Assembly (NCBI RefSeq): GCF_001421745.1 | Contig: NZ_LMKW01000010.1 | Location: 89,130 to 153,129 of the forward strand | Source: Sphingomonas sp. Leaf230 | GTDB lineage: Bacteria > Pseudomonadota > Alphaproteobacteria > Sphingomonadales > Sphingomonadaceae | DNA length: 64,000 nt | Direction of reading: 5' to 3' | Shown: positions 1-8,179 of the stretch, in pieces | Layout: each line of letters starts with the position of its first letter | Numbering within the stretch: position 1 is the stretch's first letter | Position numbers and translations under genes: made by a program | Notes under the pieces: model-generated | Seen by the model: only the letters and a program-made list of their open reading frames with translations | Told to the model about the DNA's origin: nothing | Database searches by the model: none

Positions 1-697
1 TGTAACTGGCGACCTTGCGCCAGATCGTGGTGCCGAGCATCGCCTGATGGTTCTGCACCAGCACGCCGTTCAACAACGCGGTGACGTAGGCCGGGCGGAG
101 CAGGCTGCCGTCTACAGCGAAGCGGGGGCGCTCGAACACGATATCGTAGGTCTGCCATTCGCCGGGGCGACGCGCGGCGTTCACCAGTGGCGGCTTCCAG
201 CCATAGACCGCGCCGACCGTGCCATCGGCATAGGTCGGGTTCTGCGATCCATCGAGTATCTGCAGTTCGTAGCGCTGCATGAACCAGATCCCGCTGTTGC
301 CGCGATCCTGCGAGGTCTTGGTCGGCGGGTTTGGCGAGCGGAATTCGAGATGCATCTGCACGTCGCCGAAGCTCTGCTTCGAGACGAGGTTGTTCTCGCC
401 ACCGCTTTTCGCGCGGGACGGGATTGTCAGCGCACCGTCCGCGATCGGCCACGCGATGCGATCTGGCTTCCACGCATCAAGCGAGCGCCCGTCGAACAAC
501 ACGACCGCGTCGGCGGGCGGACCGCCAGGGACTGCGGCCGGTGCGACGACGATCGGCGCGGGCCGGTCGGAGTCATGGACGTGCCACTGGCCGCCCGGCA
601 GCATCGGCGTATCCTTGAAGCCGGGCTTCTCCTGCGCCGCCACTGGCCCCGCCAGCGCCGCAATGACGCTCGCCATCAACACTGTCTTCATCCCCAT
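1..697 (-). CDS. DUF1080 (3-keto-disaccharide hydrolase-type) secreted protein, 3' end cut by window
   Basis: The reading frame is open from an ATG at 697 (or 691) to the window edge, so the C-terminus is missing. Residues 1-20 form a signal peptide ending in a VAAQ-type cleavage site. The body has DUF1080 hallmarks: VVLFDGRSLDAWK, then FGDVQMHLEFRSP, then GNSGIWFMQRYELQILDG. The family has a jelly-roll fold and includes enzymes that hydrolyse 3-keto-glycosides; the exact substrate here is unknown. It is the last visible gene of the minus-strand sugar operon, close behind the Tat-exported TIM-barrel gene, which fits a periplasmic step on an oxidised sugar. Family assignment is strong; the reaction is inferred. 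Confidence 0.85.
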   Translation of the reverse strand, partial: MGMKTVLMASVIAALAGPVAAQEKPGFKDTPMLPGGQWHVHDSDRPAPIVVAPAAVPGGPPADAVVLFDGRSLDAWKPDRIAWPIADGALTIPSRAKSGGENNLVSKQSFGDVQMHLEFRSPNPPTKTSQDRGNSGIWFMQRYELQILDGSQNPTYADGTVGAVYGWKPPLVNAARRPGEWQTYDIVFERPRFAVDGSLLRPAYVTALLNGVLVQNHQAMLGTTIWRKVASY

Positions 698-702
698 CCC
701 CC

Positions 703-1626
703 TTATGCTGCATCGATTTCGCGATAGGCGGCGATCAGGCGATCCTCGCCCGCGCGGCCTGCGATCGAATTGCCGTGTTCCATGCCGATCACGCCGGTGT
801 AGCGTTGCGCCTTCAGCCACTTCACGATCGAGGCGAAGTTGATCTCGCCGGTCGACGGTTCGTTGCGACCCGGATTGTCGCCGAACTGGATGTAGCCGAT
901 CTCGCTCCAGCACGTCGCCAGCGTCGGGATCAGGTTCCCCGACTGAATCTGCTCGTGATACAGGTCGGCGAGGATCTTGACCGCCGGGCTGTTGGCACCG
1001 CGCGCGACCGCATAGCCCTGCGAAATCGTCTGCATATAGACGCCGGGATGGTTGGTCCGCGTGTTGAGCGGCTCCATCACCATCGCCGTGCCCGATCCCG
1101 CAACGATATCACCGGCGCGACGCATCACGTCGATCACGCGGGCGGTCTGGATATCGACCGGCACCTTCGGGTCCATGAAGCCGGTGACGACGGTCATCCG
1201 CGTTGCGTTCAGTCGCTTGGCGACGTCGAGCGAGGCGCGGATGTCGGCGAGGAACGCCTCGCGCTCGGTGCCGTCATTGGCGCCGAGCAACGGCCGCGAC
1301 TTCGACCATTTGGGCATGCTGGCGACGAACACGCCCATCGTCATGCCGCGCTGCGCCAGCGCCTTGGCCATCTGCTCCTGCTCGGCCACGGACCGCGTTG
1401 CGGCCTCATTGTCCTCCCAGGCGGTGAAGCCCTGGTCGGCGGCGTAGGCGATCTGCTCGATCCGACCGCCGCGACTGGCGAAGCTGCCTTCGTGTGGGGC
1501 GTAGCCGAGCGAGAACCGTGCGGCGTTCGAGTTGCGGCGTTGCCCCACGGCCATGCCGGGTACCAGCGAGGCGGCGGCACCTGCCGCGAGCCCAGCCCCG
1601 AGCAGATTTCGGCGGGAGAGCGTCAT
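703..1626 (-). CDS. Tat-exported sugar isomerase/epimerase-like TIM barrel
   Basis: The start is placed at the ATG at 1626 because the protein then opens with a twin-arginine signal (SRRNLLGAG) and an alanine-rich hydrophobic segment. The rest resembles the xylose isomerase-like TIM-barrel family (AP_endonuc_2): motifs such as MTVVTGFMDP, AMVMEPLNTR, ILADLYHEQ and IGYIQFGDNPGR place the usual Glu/Asp/His metal ligands. Such exported isomerase-like proteins are commonly encoded beside Gfo/Idh oxidoreductases and DUF1080 proteins. It follows the cytochrome c gene by 13 bp in the same operon. A role in isomerising or cleaving a keto-sugar in the periplasm is an inference. Confidence 0.85.
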   Translation of the reverse strand: MTLSRRNLLGAGLAAGAAASLVPGMAVGQRRNSNAARFSLGYAPHEGSFASRGGRIEQIAYAADQGFTAWEDNEAATRSVAEQEQMAKALAQRGMTMGVFVASMPKWSKSRPLLGANDGTEREAFLADIRASLDVAKRLNATRMTVVTGFMDPKVPVDIQTARVIDVMRRAGDIVAGSGTAMVMEPLNTRTNHPGVYMQTISQGYAVARGANSPAVKILADLYHEQIQSGNLIPTLATCWSEIGYIQFGDNPGRNEPSTGEINFASIVKWLKAQRYTGVIGMEHGNSIAGRAGEDRLIAAYREIDAA

Positions 1627-1639
1627 GCGAGCAGTACCA

Positions 1640-2026
1640 TCATTTCGAGCCCTCGGCCTTGAGATAGGCGATGATCGCCGCGCGCTTGGCCGCATCGGGC
1701 GTCGCGATCGGCATCCGCGTGCCCGGCACCTTCTTCTGGGGGGCCGCGAGATATTCGTTGAGCGTCTGCTCGTCCCAGCGCAGCTTCGACGCCTTCATCG
1801 CGGCGGAATAATTGAAGCCGGGCGTCGCGGCGGCGGCACGGCCGACCACGCCGTACAGGTTCGGGCCGATGCCGTTGCGGCCACCCTTCACGACGGTGTG
1901 ACAGGCGCGGCAGGCGGCGAACGCCGGGGGCGAGGCTGCAGTCGATTGCGCGGTGGTCGGCACGGATATCGTGACCGCCGCAACCGCCGCGATGCTTCCC
2001 GCGACCAAGGCCATGAGCAACTTCAT
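1640..2026 (-). CDS. Class I c-type cytochrome, monohaem, secreted
   Basis: A 128-residue protein with an N-terminal signal peptide (about residues 1-27) and one haem-binding motif CRACH at 39-43. A likely axial methionine sits in PGTRMP near residue 105. Size and layout match cytochrome c2/c550-like electron carriers. The gene overlaps the oxidoreductase gene upstream by 4 bp (ATGA), so it is translationally coupled to a sugar dehydrogenase cluster. The likely role is taking electrons from a periplasmic sugar oxidation, as in glucoside 3-dehydrogenase systems; the catalytic flavoprotein subunit is not in this window, so that link is inferred. Confidence 0.9.
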   Translation of the reverse strand: MKLLMALVAGSIAAVAAVTISVPTTAQSTAASPPAFAACRACHTVVKGGRNGIGPNLYGVVGRAAAATPGFNYSAAMKASKLRWDEQTLNEYLAAPQKKVPGTRMPIATPDAAKRAAIIAYLKAEGSK

Positions 2027-3168
2027 TCATTCTCTCCCGGATTTACTGAAGTCCATTTCTGGTCCGATGCGGCGTTGGCGATCACCGCTTCGATGAAGCG
2101 CATCGTGCGCAGGCCATCGGTCACGCCTGGAAACCAGCGGTCGGTGCCATCGCCGCGGATCGCTGAGGCGAATGCGCGATAGAGGTTGGCGAACGCCTCG
2201 ATATACCCCTCGGGATGCCCCGCCGGAGTCCGCACCAGCGTGGCGGTCGCGTCGAGCATGCCGGGGCCGCCGGTCCGCACGATCTCGGTCGGGCGATCGA
2301 GCCAGCGCAGCGTCAGCGTGTTCGGCTCCATCTGCGACCAGTCGAGCCCGCCGCGTTCGCCGTGGATACGCAGTCGCAGCCCGTTCTCCTCGCCCGCCGC
2401 GACTTGGCTCGCCTTGAGCACGCCGCGCGCGCCGCCCTCGAACCGGAGCAGCGCGCTGACGTCGTCGTCGAGCCGCCGGCCCTCGACATGCGTGGTGAGG
2501 TCCGCAGAGACGGACTTCACCGACAGGCCGGAGACATGCTCGGCAAGCTGGAACGCGTGCGTGCCGATGTCGCCGAGGCAGCCGCCGAGCCCCGCGCGGG
2601 CGGGATCGGTGCGCCACTCGGCCTGCTTGTTGCCGTCGGTGTCGATTGGTTGGCTGAGCCAGCCTTGTAGATATTCCACCTGCACCAACCGGATCGCGCC
2701 GAGATCGCCGCGTTCGACACGTGCGCGCGCCTCTTCGATCATTGGGTAGCCGCTATAGGTGAACGCCAGCGCGAAGTGGCGGCCGCTCGCCTTGGCGGCG
2801 GCGGCGATCACCTCGGCCTCGACGACGTTCATCGCCATCGGCTTTTCGCAGAACACGTGGAAGCCGGCATCGAGCGCGGCAATCGCTATCGGCGCGTGCA
2901 GGTGGTTCGGCGTGACGACCGCGAGCGCGTCGATGCGCTGGTCCGCGGGCAGCGTACTTTCGTGCGCGATCAGTGCATCGAGCGTCGGGTAGACCCGCTG
3001 GGGATCCAGACCGAGCAGCGCGCCGGTGCGCGTGTTGCGCCCACCATCGGTGCTGAACGCACCCGCGACCAGCTCCCAGTCGCCGTCTAGCGCGGCCGCC
3101 ATCCGGTGCACCGCGCCGATGAACGCGCCCTCCCCGCCGCCGGCCATGCCGAGACGAAGCCGGCTCAC
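2023..3168 (-). CDS. Gfo/Idh/MocA family oxidoreductase
   Basis: A 381-residue NAD(P)-dependent sugar oxidoreductase. The N-terminus has a Rossmann dinucleotide loop (GMAGGGEGAFIG) and the family signature HVFCEKPMAMN around residues 105-115, with the lysine of EKP as catalytic residue. A later GGCLGDIGTHAFQLAE motif matches the active-site helix of the family. There is no signal peptide, so the enzyme is cytoplasmic. It overlaps its neighbours by 4 bp on both sides, so it is part of one operon. Such enzymes oxidise or reduce sugar hydroxyls, often at C3; the true substrate cannot be read from sequence. Confidence 0.92.
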   Translation of the reverse strand: MSRLRLGMAGGGEGAFIGAVHRMAAALDGDWELVAGAFSTDGGRNTRTGALLGLDPQRVYPTLDALIAHESTLPADQRIDALAVVTPNHLHAPIAIAALDAGFHVFCEKPMAMNVVEAEVIAAAAKASGRHFALAFTYSGYPMIEEARARVERGDLGAIRLVQVEYLQGWLSQPIDTDGNKQAEWRTDPARAGLGGCLGDIGTHAFQLAEHVSGLSVKSVSADLTTHVEGRRLDDDVSALLRFEGGARGVLKASQVAAGEENGLRLRIHGERGGLDWSQMEPNTLTLRWLDRPTEIVRTGGPGMLDATATLVRTPAGHPEGYIEAFANLYRAFASAIRGDGTDRWFPGVTDGLRTMRFIEAVIANAASDQKWTSVNPGENE

Positions 3169-4229
3169 GGCCGCTCCTCCGATAGCCCAAGCAGCTTGCG
3201 GATCGCAGAGCGATCGATCCCGCTGGCGGCGAAATCGTCGAAAGAGCGCTCGGTCTTGCGGATGATGTGGTCGCGGATGAACGGCGCGCCTTCGCGGGCG
3301 CCGTCATCGGACCGTTTCAGCGCGCACTCCCATTCGAGAACCGCCCAGCCGTCATAGCCATACTGCGCCATCTTGCTGAAGATAGACGAGAAATCGACCT
3401 GCCCATCGCCGAGCGAGCGAAACCGGCCGGCGCGGTCGACCCAGTTCTCGTAGCCGCCATACACACCGGTGCGCCCGTTCGGGTTGAACTCCGCATCCTT
3501 GACGTGGAAGCACGAAATCCGGTCGTGATACCGATCGATGAAGTCGAGATAGTCGAGCTGTTGCAGCACGAAGTGCGACGGATCGAACAGCAGGCGCGCG
3601 CGCGGGTGGTTGTCGACTGCCGCCAGGAACCGCTCCCAGGTCGCGCCGTCATGGACGTCCTCGCCCGGATGCACCTCGAACGCGCAATCGACGCCGACAT
3701 CCTCGAACACGTCGAGGATCGGGACCCAGCGACGGGCGAGTTCGGCAAAAGCTTCCTCGATCAGCCCGCCGGGACGTTGCGGCCAGGGGTAGACGTACGG
3801 CCATGCCAGCGCGCCCGAGAAGGTGGCGTGCGCGGACAGGCCAAGATTTGCGCTGGCGCGGGCGGCAAGCTTGACCTGTTCGACCGCCCAAAGCTGTCGC
3901 TCGGCAGGCTTGCCGTGGACTTCGGGGGGCGCGAAGCCGTCGAACAGCGTGTCGTACGCCGGATGCACCGCGACGAGCTGGCCTTGCAGATGCGTCGACA
4001 GTTCGGTGACTTCGATGCCGTGCTTTGCCAAACCACCGCGAAGATCCTCGCAATACGTCTTGCTCTCCGCCGCGAGCTTCAGGTCGATCAGTTGCGCGTT
4101 GCAGGGGATCTGGACGCCGACATAGCCGAGCCCCGCCGCCCATTCCGCCAGACCGTCGAGCGTGTCGAACGGCGCTTCGTCGCCAAGGAACTGGGCGAGG
4201 AATATTCCGGGGCCCTTCATACCGGTCAT
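3165..4229 (-). CDS. Sugar phosphate isomerase/epimerase family TIM barrel (cytoplasmic)
   Basis: The start is set at the ATG at 4229, which overlaps the permease stop (ATGA); a longer frame upstream reads through the permease end and is unlikely. The 354-residue protein has AP_endonuc_2-type motifs: LGYVGVQIPC, CAFEVHPGEDVHDG, LLFDPSHFVLQQ, ISCFHVKDAEF and WAVLEWECAL, which supply the expected Glu, Asp, His and Glu metal ligands. No signal peptide is seen. It probably acts on the sugar imported by the adjacent permease, together with the oxidoreductase downstream. Confidence 0.9.
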   Translation of the reverse strand: MTGMKGPGIFLAQFLGDEAPFDTLDGLAEWAAGLGYVGVQIPCNAQLIDLKLAAESKTYCEDLRGGLAKHGIEVTELSTHLQGQLVAVHPAYDTLFDGFAPPEVHGKPAERQLWAVEQVKLAARASANLGLSAHATFSGALAWPYVYPWPQRPGGLIEEAFAELARRWVPILDVFEDVGVDCAFEVHPGEDVHDGATWERFLAAVDNHPRARLLFDPSHFVLQQLDYLDFIDRYHDRISCFHVKDAEFNPNGRTGVYGGYENWVDRAGRFRSLGDGQVDFSSIFSKMAQYGYDGWAVLEWECALKRSDDGAREGAPFIRDHIIRKTERSFDDFAASGIDRSAIRKLLGLSEERP

Positions 4230-5476
4230 GCTGCACTCTTTCTGGTGTCGTCGCGGAACGTGAACTGGAACAGCAGCGCGATCACCGCGGCGGCGATCGC
4301 GGGATACCACCACATATGCTGCCAGTCGGCGATGGTCGGTGCGGCGGGCAGTTGTGCGTACAGAAGCGCGCCGATCTGAGACCCGAGCAGCATGCCGACG
4401 CCGTAGGTGAACAGCGTCAGCATACCCTGCGCCTGCGCGTTCACACCCTTGGGCGTGGCGATCGTGCCGGTGTAGATCGCGCCGGCGACGAAGAAGAAAT
4501 CATAGCACACGCCGTGCAGCGCGACGCCGAGATACACCGCCCAAATCGACGAACCGCCATCGCCGATCGCGAACAAGGCATAGCGCAACGCCCATGCCGC
4601 CATGCCGACCAGCAGCAGCGGCTTCACCCCGAACCGGCGGTACAACCACGGCATCGAGAACATGAAGACGAGTTCGGACATCTGCCCGATCGCGAGCGTG
4701 CCGCCGACATTGCTGATGCCGGTCGCGCCGACATAGGGCGAGGCATAGGCGTAATACATCGCCAGCGGGATCGAGATCAGCGTCGCGCAGGTCATGAAGA
4801 TCAGGAACGAGCGCTGTTTCAGCAACCCGAACGCCTCGACGCACAACACCTGCCGGAGCACGCTCTCGTCCCGCGGCGCATCCGCCGTCACGTTCGGCAG
4901 CGTGAAGCTGTAGAGCCCCAGCGCGATCGAGACGACTGCCGCGACGCGGAATATCTCCGGGCTAGCGGACAGCCCCGCCCAGCCGATGATCAGCCCCGCC
5001 GTGATCCAGCCGAGCGTACCGAACGCACGGACGAACGGGAATTTGTCGGTCCGCTCGCCAAAGCTCTTCAACGCGATCGTGTTCGCGAGGCCGACCGTCG
5101 GCATGTAGAGGATCATATAGCAGAGCAGCAGCCACACGAAGGTCCCGCCATTCTCCGGTGTCACCAGCGACGGCAGTACGAACAACAGCACGCCGCCGAC
5201 CAAGTGCAAGATCACCATCAACATCCGCGGGCTGACATACCGTGCTGCCGCCATGCCGAGCAGGAAAGACCCGACGATCGACGCGATCGGCCCAACGGAG
5301 AATGCGTTGCCGATGAGATTGCCGATTCCGACGGTCTGCATGACGAGGCCGAGGGTTACGGTCCAGGCGCCCCATACGAAGAACTGCATGAACATCATTG
5401 CGCTCAGGCGGCCTGTCAGCAGACCACCCGACTGGGCTATGCCTGCTGAATATTGTGCAGTGTCCGCAACGGCCAT
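4226..5476 (-). CDS. NupG-like nucleoside/sugar:H+ symporter (MFS)
   Basis: A 416-residue membrane protein with about 12 hydrophobic segments. The start region (LSAMMFMQFFVWGAWTVTLG) and the PTVGLANTIALKSF motif after helix 4 resemble the nucleoside:H+ symporter family (NupG/XapB-like). In sugar clusters with Gfo/Idh and TIM-barrel genes, members of this family are thought to import glycosides or modified sugars rather than nucleosides. It is the first gene of the minus-strand operon, 125 bp from the divergent LacI-type regulator, so it probably carries the operon promoter. Confidence 0.88.
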   Translation of the reverse strand: MAVADTAQYSAGIAQSGGLLTGRLSAMMFMQFFVWGAWTVTLGLVMQTVGIGNLIGNAFSVGPIASIVGSFLLGMAAARYVSPRMLMVILHLVGGVLLFVLPSLVTPENGGTFVWLLLCYMILYMPTVGLANTIALKSFGERTDKFPFVRAFGTLGWITAGLIIGWAGLSASPEIFRVAAVVSIALGLYSFTLPNVTADAPRDESVLRQVLCVEAFGLLKQRSFLIFMTCATLISIPLAMYYAYASPYVGATGISNVGGTLAIGQMSELVFMFSMPWLYRRFGVKPLLLVGMAAWALRYALFAIGDGGSSIWAVYLGVALHGVCYDFFFVAGAIYTGTIATPKGVNAQAQGMLTLFTYGVGMLLGSQIGALLYAQLPAAPTIADWQHMWWYPAIAAAVIALLFQFTFRDDTRKSAA

Positions 5477-5540
5477 TCGCCACCTCTCCGATCGCAGTTT
5501 TACTGCTTGTCGGACATGAAGCTACGGAGCCTCCAATCGA

Positions 5541-5556
5541 ATGTAAAGGATTACAT
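5541..5556. promoter_or_regulatory. Perfect palindrome, likely operator of the LacI-type regulator
   Basis: ATGTAA and TTACAT form a perfect 6-bp inverted repeat separated by AGGA. It lies in the 125-bp gap between the divergent permease and regulator genes, the usual site of a LacI-family operator acting on both directions. Binding by the adjacent regulator is inferred. Confidence 0.55.
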
Positions 5557-5601
5557 CGGATATAGATCGACAGTGCCGACGACCGGATACATGACGACCT
5601 T

Positions 5602-6609
5602 ATGCCGACGATCATCGAAGTGGCCGCTCTCGCAGGCGTCTCGACCGCCACGGTTTCGCGCGTTCTCAGCCGCCCCGAACAAGTGTCCGAGGACACGCGG
5701 CGACGCGTCCTGGAGGTCGTTCGCGAGTCCGGCTACACGCCCAACGTCGCCGCACGCAGCTTGCGGACGTTGCGCGCCGCCAAGATCCTGCTGACCGTCC
5801 CCGACATCTCCAACGCGTTCTTCGCAAGCGTCATCCGCGGCGCCGAAGAAGCCGCACGCGATGCCGGCTATTCGGTCGTGGTCGGCGACACGCGGCACGA
5901 TCCGGAAGTCGAGGACCAATATGCCGACATGCTCTCACGCCGAGAGGTCGACGGGCTAATCTTCCTCGGCCACCGCCTGCCCGCCAGCCTCGCGCCGCTG
6001 CTGGCGCGCAAAGGCACCGCCGCACCGATCGTCAACGGTTGCGAATACAGCCCCGACCTCGGCGTCCCAAGCGTCCATATCGACAATGCCGCGGCGAGCG
6101 TCGACGCGATCGACCACTTGATTGGCCTCGGCCACCGTAGGATCGGCGTGATCACCGGCCCGGAGATCAGCCCGATCAGCCGCGACCGCCTAGCTGGCGC
6201 GATCGACGCCGCGATCCGCGCCGACCTGCGCGACAGTCTCTACATCCGGATCGGCGACTATTCCGCCGGCTCGGCTGTCGACCAGACCCGCGATCTGCTC
6301 ACGCACGACGTCACGGCGATCTTCTGCTTCAGCGACGAGATGGCGATGGGTGCGCTCAGCGCCATCCGCGACGCAGGGCTGTCGTGTCCGAGGGACATCT
6401 CGGTGATAGGCTTCGACGATCTCCCGCTCGCGCGCTATTTCCAACCGCCGCTTACGACGATCGCCCAGCCAAAGGGCATGATCGGTCGCCGGACCGTCGA
6501 ACTTCTGGTCGACATCCTCCGCGGCGTCGAAAGCCCTTCGCCGCAAGTCACGCTCCGCCACGAACTCGTGATACGCAACAGCACCGCGCCCCCTGCTTTA
6601 GGTCTTTAA
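5602..6609 (+). CDS. LacI family transcriptional regulator
   Basis: A 335-residue protein with the LacI HTH at residues 1-55 (TIIEVAALAGVSTATVSRVL, then the hinge NVAARSLRT) followed by a periplasmic-binding-protein-like sensor domain. The motifs ISNAFFASVIRGAEEAA, IDHLIGLGHRRIGVITG and ISVIGFDDLPLARY are typical. It is transcribed away from the sugar operon and probably represses it until the sugar or a metabolite binds. The C-terminus (LRHELVIRNSTAPP) is complete for the family. Confidence 0.95.
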   Translation: MPTIIEVAALAGVSTATVSRVLSRPEQVSEDTRRRVLEVVRESGYTPNVAARSLRTLRAAKILLTVPDISNAFFASVIRGAEEAARDAGYSVVVGDTRHDPEVEDQYADMLSRREVDGLIFLGHRLPASLAPLLARKGTAAPIVNGCEYSPDLGVPSVHIDNAAASVDAIDHLIGLGHRRIGVITGPEISPISRDRLAGAIDAAIRADLRDSLYIRIGDYSAGSAVDQTRDLLTHDVTAIFCFSDEMAMGALSAIRDAGLSCPRDISVIGFDDLPLARYFQPPLTTIAQPKGMIGRRTVELLVDILRGVESPSPQVTLRHELVIRNSTAPPALGL

Positions 6610-6912
6610 CCAGCATCGAACTCAGCAGTCGGCACATTCCGACGAAGGGTCTGGCTCTACACTTGTCTCTTGCGGAGAATCGAGTTGGCGACGACCATTG
6701 GGCGCGATGATCGACGAGATCGTCCACCCGCGGTAAGAGACCTGTCCTAAGCGACCCTAACCCACGAGGCACTCCGAAATTCCGAAAAGCAGCAGGCGGC
6801 ATGCTTTGATACCGCGAAGCTGAACCTGGCCGCTACAGTCCGGCTGTCATTGTCCGCTATCGGTAAATGGCAGTTCGAACCAGTTTCGAAGATACCAACG
6901 ATTTCTATATGG
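6610..6912. other. Intergenic, chromosomal flank of the prophage
   Basis: About 300 bp between the LacI-type gene and attL. I see no convincing reading frame, hairpin terminator or RNA gene. Before integration this DNA would have followed the 3' end of the tRNA-Thr gene directly. Confidence 0.5.
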
Positions 6913-6957
6913 TGGTGCCGCTTACAGGACTCGAACCTGTGACCCCCGCATTACGAA
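6913..6957. repeat. attL: 45-bp direct repeat of the tRNA-Thr 3' end
   Basis: These 45 bases are identical to 46745-46789 and correspond, on the minus strand, to the anticodon-to-CCA part of tRNA-Thr. The 5' half of the tRNA is absent here, so this is the displaced fragment left by integration. Confidence 0.95.
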
Positions 6958-7054
6958 CGAAGCCGTTAGCCCGGACTTCTAACGTTCTTGCTTGGGAAAT
7001 TCTAGAGCCCCGCACCATGTAGCCCGCAGAAATCCGCGATCGAAAGCGGACTGC

Positions 7055-7071
7055 ACCGGAAACGCACCGGA
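7055..7071. repeat. Tandem ACCGGA repeats, candidate integrase arm sites (left)
   Basis: ACCGGA occurs at 7055 and 7066, an 11-bp period. The same pair with the same period is found at 46665 and 46676, on the inner side of attR. Both lie 65-100 bp inside the att core, as expected for arm-type integrase sites; function is inferred. Confidence 0.4.
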
Positions 7072-7157
7072 GGCGACACCATCGACATCGAGCCCCGCAA
7101 TCCCGGCTCCAGCGCCGGCCGATTGCCTGCCATCGACTTCCTTCGGGAGCCGACACG

Positions 7158-7901
7158 ATGTCGAATTCACTGCCCGCCGCCACGTTCCCCCGCGCATCCT
7201 CCGGCGCGAGCAATATCGCCCGCTCGTTTAGCGAAGTCACCAGTGGCATCCGCGACCGCGCACGCTCCGGTCAACCAGTACGGCGCAACAGTCAGAATGC
7301 CGGCGGCGCGGAAGTCGCGCTATGGCGTGCGCACAATATGTTTTCCGCCACGGAGCATAACGCGCGCATGCGCGCCGCGGAGGAATTCGACCACGAGACG
7401 AAGCTACCCGGCAAACGCAATGGCGCACTGGGCGCGATCGGGCTGGAAATCTTGCGGCTCATGCTCAGGATGCGCGGGCGCAAGACGGGGCGTCTCGATC
7501 TCAGCTACCAACAGATTGCCGACAAGATACATCGGTCGCGCAGCGCCGTGGGCGATGCACTCGATCGTCTGAAGAAGTGCGGCTTCCTCGACTGGATCCG
7601 GCGTTGCCAGCCTATTGAGGACGCCCTGCCCGACGAGCAGCAAACCGAGCAGATCCCGAACGCCTACATCCTCCTCCAGCCCCCGACCGTCCGTGAGTGC
7701 GTGAGGCGCATGCTGCGTCGACCGAGTGAGTTCGTGCGCGCCGTCGCGGAGAAGCTCGCGCGGCAGAAGAAGATCGATACCGCGACGGTCGACGACGTGA
7801 TTGCCGAAGTCCAGAATCCCGAGCTGCGCGCCCTGCTCGCTAAGGTCCGCCTTTCTGTTGATAGTGCAAACCCGTTGAGCGGTCAGACAGAGGCCCTGTA
7901 A
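7158..7901 (+). CDS. Winged-helix DNA-binding protein, possible replication or regulatory protein
   Basis: A 247-residue basic protein, the first prophage gene inside attL. Residues 112-150 form a clear helix-turn-helix/winged-helix (LSYQQIADKIHRSRSAVGDA, then LDRLKKCGFLDWIRR). The region before it (ALGAIGLEILRLMLRMRG) is helical, and the tail (about 180-235) is charged. The layout resembles plasmid replication-protein-like HTH proteins of alphaproteobacteria, but I cannot name a family with certainty. Its position matches the early/replication side of a P2-like genome, where no gpA homologue is present, so a role in replication initiation is possible but unproven. Confidence 0.75.
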   Translation: MSNSLPAATFPRASSGASNIARSFSEVTSGIRDRARSGQPVRRNSQNAGGAEVALWRAHNMFSATEHNARMRAAEEFDHETKLPGKRNGALGAIGLEILRLMLRMRGRKTGRLDLSYQQIADKIHRSRSAVGDALDRLKKCGFLDWIRRCQPIEDALPDEQQTEQIPNAYILLQPPTVRECVRRMLRRPSEFVRAVAEKLARQKKIDTATVDDVIAEVQNPELRALLAKVRLSVDSANPLSGQTEAL

Positions 7902-8179
7902 GATCTAAATATAAAAGGAACGCCTATGGCGTGCGCAGTTTGAAGCTCCGCCAAGCCCCTGAGGCCCCGAACCCAACGGGTACAGCATCCAGCGATCGCG
8001 GGTGAGCGTGCCGGCTTGCGCCGTCCCGTGCATCCTGGGGAGGATGCGCAAATTCGGTGCCATTGTAGCAACGGCTCCCATCTTCGCGGAGCTGTCCCCG
8101 TAGCAGGGCTCGAACCACAACTAGTATAGCGGGTCCATCTCTCACTTCCGATTTCAGCGATCAGTTACCCCGGAATTTG

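Noticed and set aside
6905..7249. Minus-strand frame over attL ending in VTGSSPVSGT
   Set aside because: This string is the usual translation of a tRNA 3' end read as protein; it is not a gene.
8094..8125. tRNA-like T-arm (GGTTCGAGCC on the minus strand) near 8110
   Set aside because: The stem bases do not pair and no acceptor, D-arm or anticodon arm can be built, so no tRNA or tmRNA is claimed.
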